This document shows positions 6,251 through 14,960 of a stretch of DNA of 36,513 nucleotides, piece by piece. The notes under the pieces were generated by a model that had not been told where the DNA came from, made no database searches, and was given only the letters and a program-made list of their open reading frames with translations. Location: NCBI GenBank assembly GCA_012728975.1, contig JAAYDZ010000044.1, positions 1 to 36,513 of the forward strand, written 5' to 3'. Both the position numbers and the translations under genes were made by a program. The DNA comes from Bacteroidales bacterium (lineage in GTDB: Bacteria; Bacteroidota; Bacteroidia; Bacteroidales; UBA932). Each line of letters begins with the position of its first letter. Position 1 is the stretch's first letter.

Positions 6251-7102
6251 ATGCAACTGATAGCAGATAGTGGCTCTACCAAGGTTGACTGGAGAGCAAT
6301 TTTTAACAGCGGTGAGGTTAAATCCATTTCCACCGAAGGTATTAACCCCGTTTTTATGGAGGATGAACGCATTATAGCCATCTTCAAGGAGCACCTGTTG
6401 CCCGTTGTAGGTAAGAATGTCACAGGAGAGGATGTGGATAAGATTTGGTTTTATGGAGCGGGAGTTGTAGGAGATGAAATTCTCGAAAAGCTAAACAGAT
6501 GTTTTAAAACCGTGTTCCCCGAGTCCGAGTGTTTTACAGCATCGGACGTATTGGCAGCGGCACGAGCCCTTTGCGGACACAACAGCGGTATTGCCTGTAT
6601 TTTAGGTACCGGTTCTAACAGTTGTTTCTATGACGGTGAAGATATTGTCAAAAATGTTCGTGCGGGTGGTTTTATCCTCGGCGATGAGGCTTCAGGTGCT
6701 TATCTTGGCAAAAGACTCATTTCAGATTTCATTAAAGGTCTTCTTCCCAAGCCTATTGAGGAGGAATTTATAAAGAGGTATAATCTCGATTATCCGGCTA
6801 TAGTACAGAAGGTCTATCGTGAGCAGCTTCCCAGCCGCTTTTTGGCCTCATTCTCGCCCTTCATTTATGAGTTCCGCAACCATCCTCATATTGCATCTTT
6901 GATTAAGAGTAGTTTCGAGGAATTTCTAAAGAGAAATATCATACATTACGAATTTCGCAAATATCCTGTCAATTTTGTGGGTTCTATTGCATTCTACTAC
7001 AAGGAGTTGCTCGAAAAGGCGGTTACTTCGGCCGGAATGAAGATGGGCAAGGTGCTAAAGAGTCCCATTGATGGTCTTATTCAGTATCACAAAGAACAAT
7101 AA
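6251..7102 (+). CDS. murK: BadF/BcrA-type sugar kinase, probable MurNAc/GlcNAc kinase
   Basis: A 283-residue ASKHA-fold kinase. The phosphate-1 motif ADSGSTKVDWR is at about 5-15, a GAGVVG segment follows, and the phosphate-2 motif LGTGSNSCFYDG lies near 117-128, then GGFILGDEASGAYLGK. This matches the N-acetylglucosamine kinase/MurK branch of the BadF/BadG/BcrA/BcrD family. Placed 16 bases before murQ, it probably phosphorylates MurNAc (and perhaps GlcNAc) at C6 in the cytoplasm to feed MurQ. The open frame extends far upstream over the chromate gene; the ATG at 6251 is chosen because the protein family starts there and the promoter lies just before it. GlcNAc as the main substrate is the alternative. 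Confidence 0.82.
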   Translation: MQLIADSGSTKVDWRAIFNSGEVKSISTEGINPVFMEDERIIAIFKEHLLPVVGKNVTGEDVDKIWFYGAGVVGDEILEKLNRCFKTVFPESECFTASDVLAAARALCGHNSGIACILGTGSNSCFYDGEDIVKNVRAGGFILGDEASGAYLGKRLISDFIKGLLPKPIEEEFIKRYNLDYPAIVQKVYREQLPSRFLASFSPFIYEFRNHPHIASLIKSSFEEFLKRNIIHYEFRKYPVNFVGSIAFYYKELLEKAVTSAGMKMGKVLKSPIDGLIQYHKEQ

Positions 7103-7118
7103 AAGAGAAAATAAAGAG

Positions 7119-7937
7119 ATGAGAGTTACCGAGCAGTCGTCACACTATACCAATCTGGAACAAATGTCGACACGTGAGTTATTGGAAAATATGAATCGTG
7201 AGGATCATAAAGTACCCATTGCAGTCGAAAGTTGCATTCCAAATATTGAGAGACTAGTCGAGGGTATCGTAGAAAGGATGAAAAAGGGTGGCAGGGTGTT
7301 TTATCTGGGAGCTGGTACGAGTGGCCGTTTGGGCATCCTTGATGCATCAGAAATCCCACCTACCTACGGAGCCCCCTTAGATCTCTTCATCGGACTTATT
7401 GCCGGAGGAGACAAGGCGATACGTTTTGCTGTAGAGGCGGCGGAAGATAGTTTTAAAGCCGGTTGGGATGATATGCAGCCCTACGGAGTTACCGTCAATG
7501 ATGTGGTTATAGGCATTGCTGCTTCCGGAACGACTCCTTATGTAATAGGTGCTATCCGTGAAGCCCGCAGCAGAGGTCTTCTGACCGCCTGCATAACATG
7601 CAACCCCGGCGCTCCAGTATCTGAAGAGGCCGAGATTCCTATAGTAGCTGTCGTAGGTCCTGAGTTTGTTACAGGGAGCACTCGTATGAAAGCCGGCACT
7701 GCACAGAAACTTATCCTCAATATGATCTCAACTTCCGTCATGATCCGTATGGGCCATGTGAAAGGCAACAAGATGGTAGATATGCAGCTCTCTAATGCGA
7801 AGTTAGTGGACCGCGGTACAAGGATGATTATGGATGAGACCAAGATTGACAACTATGAATTTGCGCAATCACTTCTTCTTAAACATGGTTCGGTGAGGAA
7901 GGCTGTTGATGCCTATCTTGCCTCAAAACAGGGATAA
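7119..7937 (+). CDS. murQ: N-acetylmuramic acid 6-phosphate etherase
   Basis: Cleaves the lactyl ether of MurNAc-6-phosphate to give GlcNAc-6-phosphate and D-lactate, in cell-wall sugar recycling. The 272-residue SIS-domain protein carries GAGTSGRLGILDASEIPPTYG (64-84), with Glu78 in the place of the catalytic Glu of E. coli MurQ. It also has GIAASGTTPYV and the signature GSTRMKAGTAQK. It is slightly shorter at the C-terminus than the E. coli protein (298), as is common in this phylum. The ATG at 7119 lies just after the kinase stop; the earlier in-frame start would overlap the kinase by 35 bases. Confidence 0.95.
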   Translation: MRVTEQSSHYTNLEQMSTRELLENMNREDHKVPIAVESCIPNIERLVEGIVERMKKGGRVFYLGAGTSGRLGILDASEIPPTYGAPLDLFIGLIAGGDKAIRFAVEAAEDSFKAGWDDMQPYGVTVNDVVIGIAASGTTPYVIGAIREARSRGLLTACITCNPGAPVSEEAEIPIVAVVGPEFVTGSTRMKAGTAQKLILNMISTSVMIRMGHVKGNKMVDMQLSNAKLVDRGTRMIMDETKIDNYEFAQSLLLKHGSVRKAVDAYLASKQG

Positions 7938-7940
7938 TGA

Positions 7941-8555
7941 ATGTATAAGGGTAACTATTCATCCAAACTTCTGGACGATGCGGTAGAGCAGTTCGCTTCT
8001 CTTCCCGGTATAGGTCGTAAGACTGCCCTCAGATTGGCACTGCACCTGCTCAGACAACCTATGGAGAATGTTACACGCTTTTCGGAATCTTTCATATCTC
8101 TCAAAAGTCAGATATGCTATTGTCCGCTCTGCCGTATGATATCAGATGACGGTATCTGCCCCTATTGCTCCGATAAGCACCGTGATCGAACTATTGTATG
8201 TGTCGTGGAATCGCTTCGTGATGTTATCAGCATAGAAAACACCGGATGTTACAATGGACTCTATCATATTCTGGGAGGCATCATCTCTCCTATGGATGGC
8301 ATAGGGCCGGGAGACCTGGCGATTTCTCCGTTAGTGGAAAGAATCCGCGAACATGGTATTAAGGAAGTGGTGCTGGCCCTCAGTACAGGTATGGAGGGTG
8401 AGACTACTTCTTTTTATATATACAAACAAATATCCTCTTTGCCGGTAACAGTTACTGCTATTGCCCGCGGAGTAGGATTCGGAGACGACCTGGAGTATAC
8501 AGATGAACTGACTCTGGGCCGTTCCATAGAGACCCGACAAGTTTTCAAACCTTAA
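7941..8555 (+). CDS. recR: Recombination mediator protein RecR
   Basis: Acts with RecF/RecO to load RecA on single-stranded gaps. The 204 residues show a helix-hairpin-helix (LPGIGRKTALRLALHLL, 21-37), a four-Cys zinc finger (Cys61, Cys64, Cys73, Cys76) and a Toprim domain (IVCVVES, then LALSTGMEGETTSFYI and ARGVGFGDDLEY). Length and order are normal. It starts 3 bases after the murQ stop and ends 15 bases before the symporter, so a DNA-repair gene is embedded in a sugar-salvage operon. Confidence 0.96.
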   Translation: MYKGNYSSKLLDDAVEQFASLPGIGRKTALRLALHLLRQPMENVTRFSESFISLKSQICYCPLCRMISDDGICPYCSDKHRDRTIVCVVESLRDVISIENTGCYNGLYHILGGIISPMDGIGPGDLAISPLVERIREHGIKEVVLALSTGMEGETTSFYIYKQISSLPVTVTAIARGVGFGDDLEYTDELTLGRSIETRQVFKP

Positions 8556-8570
8556 CGATTTCAGACAATT

Positions 8571-10094
8571 ATGAGACATGAATTTCCTTTTGTACTCTTT
8601 CTAGTAGCCTTTGCCGCATATACTTTATTGTTGTTTATCATCTCCTGGGTGACCAGTAGAAAAGCGGGTTCCAGTTCGTTTTTCTCCGGTGACAGAAAAG
8701 CCCCATGGCCTATTGTGGCGTATGGTATGATAGGCGCATCCATTTCCGGAGTAACATTTATTTCTGTTCCGGGCAATGTCTGGGTGCAGAATTTCTTCTA
8801 TATGCCTTTGGTACTTGGTTTTTTTGTGGGCTACATTGTGATAGCAAAAGTGCTGCTTCCTCTTTATTATAAGATGAATCTTACCTCCATCTACACCTAT
8901 CTTGGAGATAGATTTGGCAGCAGGTCGCATAAGACAGGTACCACAGTATTTATGGTTTCCCGCGTTTTGGGAGCTGCATTGAGGATTTTCGTGGTAATTG
9001 TGGTATTCTTCACTTTTATTCCGCGAAGCATGGTGGACGCTACTTCTCCCCTTACGGTATTTATACTTATTGCAGCGATATTCCTTATTCTGCTCTATTT
9101 TTACACCTTTAAGGGAGGTGTCAAGACCATTATCTGGACTGATGTGCTGCAAACTACTTTTATGTTGATTGCTGTCGGTTTGACAATTTATTATATAGGC
9201 AAAAACATGGGCTTGACTTTCGGCCAGTTATTCTCGAACGTAGCCGGTACTATCAATACCAATCCTGATGCAGTAGGCTACGGTCGTCCTTTCACTGCTT
9301 GGTTTGATTGGGACTGGAGTCATGGCACCAATGCCGTAAAACAGTTTATATCCGGTATTTTTGTGACAATTGCAATGACAGGTCTCGACCAATCAATGAT
9401 GCAGAAAAATCTTGCTTGTAAGGATATCAAGGCAGCACAAAAGAATATGTACACCACATCCATCATAATCGTTGTGGTAAATTACTTCTTTGTGCTTATG
9501 GGTGCTCTCCTATGCCTTTATGCACAACACCTCGGCGGTTTTGAGGCACTCGGCATTAACAAAACAGACGAACTATTCCCGATGATTGCAAGCCGGTATT
9601 TTGGTATAGGGGCCGGTGTCTTCTTTCTTATAGGCCTCATTTCTGCATCATATCCGAGTGCGGGAGCGGCGATGACTTCACTCACAACCTCTTTCTGCGT
9701 TGATTTTCTTAAATTTAAGACTCGTACTGACCTTTCAGAGCCACGCAAAGAGAAGATACGTAAATTAGTGCATGCGGGAGTGGGATTCGTGTTCCTTATA
9801 ATTATCGTGGTGCTTTATCTGGTAAGTAATGATGCTGTAATCAATCTTCTCTACAAACTAGCATCATACACTTACGGTCCCCTTTTAGGAATATTTTTCT
9901 TTGGTATTCTGACAAAGTATCAGGTGCGTGACCGTGCAGTGCCATGGATTGCAATTGCAGCTCCTGTGATTTGTTTTATTGTCAATACAATTGGCAAGAG
10001 ATTCTTCGGATTTGACCTGGGATTTACACTGCTGATTGTCAATGGTCTGATCACTTTCTTTGGAATGTGGATTTTCAGAGTCAAAACAAGATAA
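8571..10094 (+). CDS. Sodium:solute symporter (SSS/SLC5 family), candidate MurNAc transporter
   Basis: A 507-residue inner-membrane protein with about 13 predicted membrane helices. SSS features include the N-terminal FFSGDRKAPWPIVAYGMIGASISGVTFISVPG region with its unwound TM1-like segment, and FYTFKGGVKTIIWTDVLQTTFML, typical of the family. It uses the sodium gradient to import a solute. The substrate cannot be read from sequence; its place in an operon with a MurNAc/GlcNAc kinase and MurQ makes an amino sugar the best guess. To my knowledge the Tannerella forsythia murT-murK-murQ cluster also encodes an inner-membrane MurNAc transporter. Confidence 0.85.
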   Translation: MRHEFPFVLFLVAFAAYTLLLFIISWVTSRKAGSSSFFSGDRKAPWPIVAYGMIGASISGVTFISVPGNVWVQNFFYMPLVLGFFVGYIVIAKVLLPLYYKMNLTSIYTYLGDRFGSRSHKTGTTVFMVSRVLGAALRIFVVIVVFFTFIPRSMVDATSPLTVFILIAAIFLILLYFYTFKGGVKTIIWTDVLQTTFMLIAVGLTIYYIGKNMGLTFGQLFSNVAGTINTNPDAVGYGRPFTAWFDWDWSHGTNAVKQFISGIFVTIAMTGLDQSMMQKNLACKDIKAAQKNMYTTSIIIVVVNYFFVLMGALLCLYAQHLGGFEALGINKTDELFPMIASRYFGIGAGVFFLIGLISASYPSAGAAMTSLTTSFCVDFLKFKTRTDLSEPRKEKIRKLVHAGVGFVFLIIIVVLYLVSNDAVINLLYKLASYTYGPLLGIFFFGILTKYQVRDRAVPWIAIAAPVICFIVNTIGKRFFGFDLGFTLLIVNGLITFFGMWIFRVKTR

Positions 10095-10100
10095 TTTTAT

Positions 10101-10108
10101 TACTTTTG
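10101..10108 (+). promoter_or_regulatory. -7 promoter box immediately before mqnA
   Basis: TACTTTTG matches TAnnTTTG and ends only 4 bases before the ATG at 10113. If used, the mRNA would be leaderless. A clear -33 TTTG is not seen, and read-through from the symporter gene is the alternative. Confidence 0.45.
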
Positions 10109-10112
10109 TAAA

Positions 10113-10874
10113 ATGGTCAGAGTATCAGCAATAAAATATCTCAATACAATTCCCTTTATCTATGGTCTGGAAAGTTCTCCGATCGTGGACGAAATTGTAA
10201 TGGATTTTTGCACTCCTGCAGAGTCGGCTGAGAATTTACTTTCTGACCGTAGTGATGTTGGAATTGTCCCCGTAGCAATAATTCCCTCACTGCCTGATGC
10301 ACACATTATATCGGATTACTGTATAGGTGCCACGGATAATGTTGCAAGCGTGCTGCTCTGTTCGGGTGTTCCGCTTAATGAAATCTGCCATATCAAGATG
10401 GATGGCGACTCCCGTACATCTCAGCTTCTGACCAGAGTGCTTTGCCGTGATTACTGGCACATCAACCCGGAATTCCTGCAATTTGACTATGAAGCAGAGG
10501 GGGTAGATCCTGCTCAGAGTTATTTGCTGATAGGTGACAAGGCTCTTGCTGAAAGAGAGCGTTTTAAATATTCATATGATCTGGCACGCGAATGGATTGA
10601 TTTCACCGGCAAACCTTTTGTTTTTGCCTGCTGGACCTCTAACAAGCCGCTTGGGCAGGACTTTGTGAAAAAGTTCAATGAGGCTCTCCGTTATGGGACT
10701 GACAATATCGGTGATGCCATAAAAAAACATTGTCATCAGTTTTCCGAAGAGTATGCCGAAAACTACCTCAAGTCAAACATTTCGTTTGATCTTGACAGCG
10801 ATAAGCGTGCCGGCCTTACCGAGTTCTGGAGGGTCGCTTTGGAAAAACTGAACCCCCGAGTCAACTGGCTGTAG
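10113..10874 (+). CDS. mqnA: Chorismate dehydratase of the futalosine pathway
   Basis: Removes water from chorismate to give 3-enolpyruvylbenzoate, the first committed step of futalosine-type menaquinone synthesis. The 253-residue periplasmic-binding-protein-like fold begins VSAIKYLNTIPFIYGL, the MqnA signature, and has DVGIVPVAIIPSL plus LLIGDKAL and FVFACWTSN further on. There is no signal peptide, so it is cytoplasmic. mqnC is about 8 kb downstream. MqnD is a distant relative, but the SAIKYLNT start favours MqnA. Confidence 0.92.
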   Translation: MVRVSAIKYLNTIPFIYGLESSPIVDEIVMDFCTPAESAENLLSDRSDVGIVPVAIIPSLPDAHIISDYCIGATDNVASVLLCSGVPLNEICHIKMDGDSRTSQLLTRVLCRDYWHINPEFLQFDYEAEGVDPAQSYLLIGDKALAERERFKYSYDLAREWIDFTGKPFVFACWTSNKPLGQDFVKKFNEALRYGTDNIGDAIKKHCHQFSEEYAENYLKSNISFDLDSDKRAGLTEFWRVALEKLNPRVNWL

Positions 10875-10920
10875 CCCCGTTTTTGTTCACGGAAACATCC
10901 ACCAGCCAACACTTGAGACA

Positions 10921-11868
10921 ATGATTGGAATTTTTTACAAATCAAATGAACAGATAGCCACCTCGGATAATACCGATATCTTGAAGAGCCTCCTCCAAGA
11001 GGATGTTCTTTGGATTGATCTTTTCGATCCAACAGGTGAGGAAAAACGTTCTGTGGAACATTTCCTCAATACCAATCTTCAGAGCCGAGCCCAGGCGGAG
11101 GAGATTGAGAGTTCATCCCGTTATTCAGAGACTGACGCTAACATATTTATTAACACCGATTTCCTGATCCCGGGACCGGAGAACTATAGCATGGAGTCGG
11201 TATCGTTTATCTTAACTGACGATACTATCACCTCAATACGTCAGGTACCCTTGCGTAGCTTTACTGATATTCAGAGGCGAATAATCGCTAACCCGCGCAT
11301 TTATCCAACCGGTTACCACATTCTTATCGGGATCCTCGAAAATAGGATTGACCTTGATGCGGATATGATCGAGTTGATGTCGAAAGAGATTGCACAGTAT
11401 AGCAAAAGGGTAAGTCTGGGAGAAGATGTAGGGGAGGAATTTCTTCTGGATATCAACCAATTACAGGAAAACACAATGATGGTACGAGAGAATATTGTGG
11501 ATAAACAGCGTATGCTCTCAAGTATCCTTAAAAGCGAAAAATCCCCCGACAGTATTACTAATAAACTGAATATCCTTCTAAAAGACGTTGCTTCGCTAAT
11601 AAACCACACAAACTTTAGTTTCGAACGCCTCGAATATCTGCAGAATACAGTGCTAGGTCTCATCAATCTCGAGCAGAATAAAATAATGAAAATTTTTACT
11701 CTGGTATCGTTGCTATTGATGCCTCCGACTCTTATTGCAAGTATCTACGGAATGAATATCAAATTGCCTCTGATCGGCGGTCTTTGGGATATTCTACTTC
11801 TGGGCTGCCTGATGTTGACGGTTGTTTTCATAGTACTTTTCATTTTCCGCCGTAGGCGGATGCTTTGA
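10921..11868 (+). CDS. corA: CorA-family divalent metal (Mg2+) transporter
   Basis: A 315-residue inner-membrane channel of the CorA/MIT family. A long cytoplasmic domain rich in acidic helices (about 1-255) is followed by two C-terminal membrane helices. The pore signature YGMN (in LIASIYGMNIKLP) ends the first of these, and the second runs LLLGCLMLTVVFIVLFIF before a basic tail. Mg2+ (or Co2+/Ni2+) is the expected substrate. The GH5 gene follows after 12 bases on the same strand, so the two are probably co-transcribed although no functional link is obvious. Confidence 0.92.
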   Translation: MIGIFYKSNEQIATSDNTDILKSLLQEDVLWIDLFDPTGEEKRSVEHFLNTNLQSRAQAEEIESSSRYSETDANIFINTDFLIPGPENYSMESVSFILTDDTITSIRQVPLRSFTDIQRRIIANPRIYPTGYHILIGILENRIDLDADMIELMSKEIAQYSKRVSLGEDVGEEFLLDINQLQENTMMVRENIVDKQRMLSSILKSEKSPDSITNKLNILLKDVASLINHTNFSFERLEYLQNTVLGLINLEQNKIMKIFTLVSLLLMPPTLIASIYGMNIKLPLIGGLWDILLLGCLMLTVVFIVLFIFRRRRML

Positions 11869-11880
11869 GGAAGAGAGACA

Positions 11881-13218
11881 ATGAGACTACTTTTTCATAT
11901 TTCACGCATAGAGGTACTGAGTGCACTTTTATTGCTGATGACGCTTTTTTGCAGTTGTAATTCTTCGGAGGAGTGCAGTGGGTATTGGCATGTACGAGAT
12001 GGGCAGATATATCCGCCGGCCTATGTTGGCACTGAGCCATACTACTTTATAGGAACAAACTTATGGTATGGTGTGATACTCGCTTCTGAAGGAGAGGGAG
12101 GCGACCGGGAACGACTTCACCGCGAATTGGATACCCTTCATGCTCTGGGAGTAAATAATCTTAGAATACTGGTGGGGGCCGAGGGTCCTGACGGAACTCA
12201 CTCCAAGGTGGAACCTACGTTACAGAAGGCTCCAGGAGAGTATGATGAGACACTGCTCCGTGCACTAGACTATCTCATGGTGGAATTAGGTAGGCGCAAT
12301 ATGTCTGCGGTACTATATTTAAACAACGCATGGGAGTGGAGCGGAGGCTTTGGACAGTACCTGATGTGGGCCGGTGAGCCTCCCTGTCCGATCCCGCTGA
12401 TTGATGGCGGAGATGCCTATATGGAATATATGGTAAGGTTCCAGCGCAACGAAGAGGCCAAAGCACTTTTTAGGCGCTTTGTTGCTGATATAGTTTCGCG
12501 CACTAATAGTATAACCGGACTTCCTTACAGTGAGGATCCTGCTATCTTCTCGTGGCAGATATGTAACGAACCGCGCCCATTCTCCTTGGGAGAAAATGAT
12601 AATCGTACCCTCTTTGCGGAGTGGATAATGGAAACTGCACAACTGATCAGGAGTCTTGATCCCAATCATATGATTTCTACCGGCAGCGAGGGCAAATATG
12701 GGTGTGAAAGTGATATGGCCCTGGTAGAGCTCATTCATTCATATGCGGAGATCGATTATATCAATATCCATATTTGGCCTACCAACTGGGGTTGGTCGAG
12801 TCGTATTAACCCTACTGAAGAGGATTTGGAGCGATCCATCTCCAAGTCACGTGACTATATTGAGGAGCATCTGCCTATAGCAAGGCGTCTGGGTAAGCCG
12901 ATTATTATTGAGGAGTTCGGATATCCACGTGATGGATATAGTTTTTCAAAGGAGAGCACTACCGGGCATCGTGATGCCTATTACAGCTTTGTTTTTGAAC
13001 AGGTGAAGCAATCACATCTTTCAGGAGGAGTTATTGCGGGATGCAATTTCTGGGGCTGGGCAGGTCTTGCAGAGCCCTCTGCTGAGCATGATTACTGGCG
13101 GAAGGGAGATCCATATACAGCAGACCCCGCGCAGGAGCCGCAGGGTCTGTTTTCGGTATTCTACGGTGATTCTACAGTAGAAATCCTCCGCAAATATTCT
13201 ACAAATTCTACAATTTAA
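11881..13218 (+). CDS. GH5 endo-beta-mannanase-like lipoprotein (GH5_7 type)
   Basis: Predicted to cut beta-mannan. The 445 residues begin with a lipoprotein signal (lipid-modified Cys most likely Cys26), followed by NSSEE, whose acidic residues could act as a surface-export signal. The TIM-barrel shows GTNLWYGV, LGVNNLRILVGAEG, LYLNNAWEWSGGFGQYL (typical of GH5_7), the acid/base Glu230 in QICNEPR and the nucleophile Glu345 in IIEEFGYPRDG. It is not in a polysaccharide-utilisation locus here: its neighbours are corA and convergent glnS. Its stop overlaps the end of glnS by 11 bases. GH26 is excluded by the GH5-like N-E-P motif. Confidence 0.88.
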   Translation: MRLLFHISRIEVLSALLLLMTLFCSCNSSEECSGYWHVRDGQIYPPAYVGTEPYYFIGTNLWYGVILASEGEGGDRERLHRELDTLHALGVNNLRILVGAEGPDGTHSKVEPTLQKAPGEYDETLLRALDYLMVELGRRNMSAVLYLNNAWEWSGGFGQYLMWAGEPPCPIPLIDGGDAYMEYMVRFQRNEEAKALFRRFVADIVSRTNSITGLPYSEDPAIFSWQICNEPRPFSLGENDNRTLFAEWIMETAQLIRSLDPNHMISTGSEGKYGCESDMALVELIHSYAEIDYINIHIWPTNWGWSSRINPTEEDLERSISKSRDYIEEHLPIARRLGKPIIIEEFGYPRDGYSFSKESTTGHRDAYYSFVFEQVKQSHLSGGVIAGCNFWGWAGLAEPSAEHDYWRKGDPYTADPAQEPQGLFSVFYGDSTVEILRKYSTNSTI

Positions 13219-14866
13219 AGGAGTCCCTTAGACCGGTGGCTTTGTTGTAACCTCCGTTTTTGGGATCTTCGATAAAGTATCCTATACGTTCAAACTGCAC
13301 AGCTATCCCTGAATCGTCTTTGAGGAGGTCAGATTCGGCAAATGCCTCTTTTACCACCAAAGAGTCGGGATTTAAATAATCTCTGTAGTCCTTTCCTTCC
13401 GGAAGAGAACCCATCTGCTCTTCGGTGAAGAGCTTGTCAAATAGATTGACGGTAATCTTTTCCGAATGGGTAACTGAAACCCAGTGTATGGTACCTTTGA
13501 CGGAGCGCCATGGCCCTGCACCAGGCTTGCTGGTGGGGTCGTATGTGCAGTGAATTTCTACAACCTCCCCGGCTTCGTTCTTGATATAGTCCACACATTT
13601 GACGATATAAGAATATTTAAGGCGTACTTCTCCATTAGGTTTGAGGCGGTGGTACCTCTTAGGAGCCTCTTCCATGAAGTCTTCGCTTTCGATATACATC
13701 TCGTTTGTAAAAGCTATCCTGCGTTTAGGACCATCAGGATATTCCGGATTCATCGGGGCTTCAAAATATTCAACTTTTCCTTCTTCCCAATTGTCAATAA
13801 CCAGTTTTACAGGATTGATGACTGCCATATAGCGATTTGAACGGCGGTTGAGGTCATCCCTGAGACACCATTCCAGAAGTGAGAGGTCTATGACGTTGTC
13901 ACGTTTTGCAACTCCCACTTTTTCTGCAAAGAGACGGATGCTTTCGGGAGTGTAACCTCTGCGGCGAAGTCCACAGATTGTCGGCATACGAGGATCATCC
14001 CAACCTTCTACATAATTATTGTTTACCAGTTCGAGAAGTCTGCGTTTACTCATAACTGTATAGGTGAGGTTGAGGCGGGCAAATTCATACTGGCGGGAGG
14101 GAAATATTTCTAATTTCTCTATAAACCAGTCATAGAGAGGCCTGTGCACATCAAACTCAAGAGTGCAGATAGAATGAGTTATTCTTTCTATTGAGTCACA
14201 CTGACCATGTGCATAGTCATACATTGGATAAATGCACCACTTGTTACCTGTACGGTGGTGTGATGCGTGGATTATACGATACATCAGAGGATCGCGCATA
14301 AGCATGTTGGGGTGCGCCATATCTATTTTGGCACGAAGCACCTTATCACCTTCAGCATATTTCCCCTCTCTCATTTCTTCAAAAAGGCGGAGGTTTTCCT
14401 CCACAGAACGGTTGCGCCAGGGGCTATCTATTCCGGGAGTGCTGATTGTGCCTCGTGTTTCGCGAATTTCTTCTTGTGTCTGGTCATCAACATATGCCAG
14501 GCCTTTTTTGATAAGAACAATTGCCCACTCATAGAGTTGTTCGAAATAATCCGAAGCATAGAGCTCATTAGCCCATTCAAATCCGAGCCATTTGATATCC
14601 TCCTTGATGGAGTCAACATACTCTACATCCTCTTTGACAGGGTTCGTATCATCAAAACGGAGGTTTGTATATCCGCCATATTTAAGAGCAAGTCCGAAGT
14701 TCAGGCAGATGCTTTTTGCATGACCGATATGAAGGTACCCGTTGGGTTCCGGCGGGAAACGGGTCACGATTGATTTATGTTTACCGCTGGCCAGGTCGGC
14801 TTCAATAATCTCTTCAATAAAATTAAGATTGCGGTCAGAGGTCTCGTTTTTAATGATTTCTTCCAT
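13208..14866 (-). CDS. glnS: Glutaminyl-tRNA synthetase
   Basis: Charges tRNA-Gln with glutamine. The 552-residue class I enzyme has FPPEPNGYLHIGHAKS with the HIGH motif at 46-49, DDTNP just after, and the KMSKS equivalent VMSKR at 271-275, followed by the C-terminal beta-barrel anticodon-binding domain. These features identify GlnRS rather than bacterial GluRS, so the organism need not rely on Gln-tRNA amidation for glutamine. On the minus strand TATTTTTG at 14917-14910 is a good -7 box. The 3' end overlaps the convergent GH5 gene by 11 bases. Confidence 0.97.
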   Translation of the reverse strand: MEEIIKNETSDRNLNFIEEIIEADLASGKHKSIVTRFPPEPNGYLHIGHAKSICLNFGLALKYGGYTNLRFDDTNPVKEDVEYVDSIKEDIKWLGFEWANELYASDYFEQLYEWAIVLIKKGLAYVDDQTQEEIRETRGTISTPGIDSPWRNRSVEENLRLFEEMREGKYAEGDKVLRAKIDMAHPNMLMRDPLMYRIIHASHHRTGNKWCIYPMYDYAHGQCDSIERITHSICTLEFDVHRPLYDWFIEKLEIFPSRQYEFARLNLTYTVMSKRRLLELVNNNYVEGWDDPRMPTICGLRRRGYTPESIRLFAEKVGVAKRDNVIDLSLLEWCLRDDLNRRSNRYMAVINPVKLVIDNWEEGKVEYFEAPMNPEYPDGPKRRIAFTNEMYIESEDFMEEAPKRYHRLKPNGEVRLKYSYIVKCVDYIKNEAGEVVEIHCTYDPTSKPGAGPWRSVKGTIHWVSVTHSEKITVNLFDKLFTEEQMGSLPEGKDYRDYLNPDSLVVKEAFAESDLLKDDSGIAVQFERIGYFIEDPKNGGYNKATGLRDSFKL

Positions 14867-14909
14867 AGCGCGAATAAATATAGGGAAAGTGATCCCATTC
14901 TCTAACTTG

Positions 14910-14917
14910 CAAAAATA
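14910..14917 (-). promoter_or_regulatory. -7 promoter box of glnS
   Basis: On the minus strand TATTTTTG matches TAnnTTTG, 43 bases before the glnS ATG. A -33 TTTG is not clear. The 94-base divergent gap also serves yicC, for which I see no good -7 box. Confidence 0.5.
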
Positions 14918-14960
14918 AGAAAAAAACGCTTACTTTGATATAATTTACACTACTTCTACT

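Noticed and set aside
13169-13183. ATTCTACAGTAGAAA, a match to the 7-1-7 palindrome seen before the ferredoxin gene
   Set aside because: It lies inside the GH5 coding sequence near its 3' end, is not by a promoter, and encodes ordinary residues (D-S-T-V-E); likely chance.
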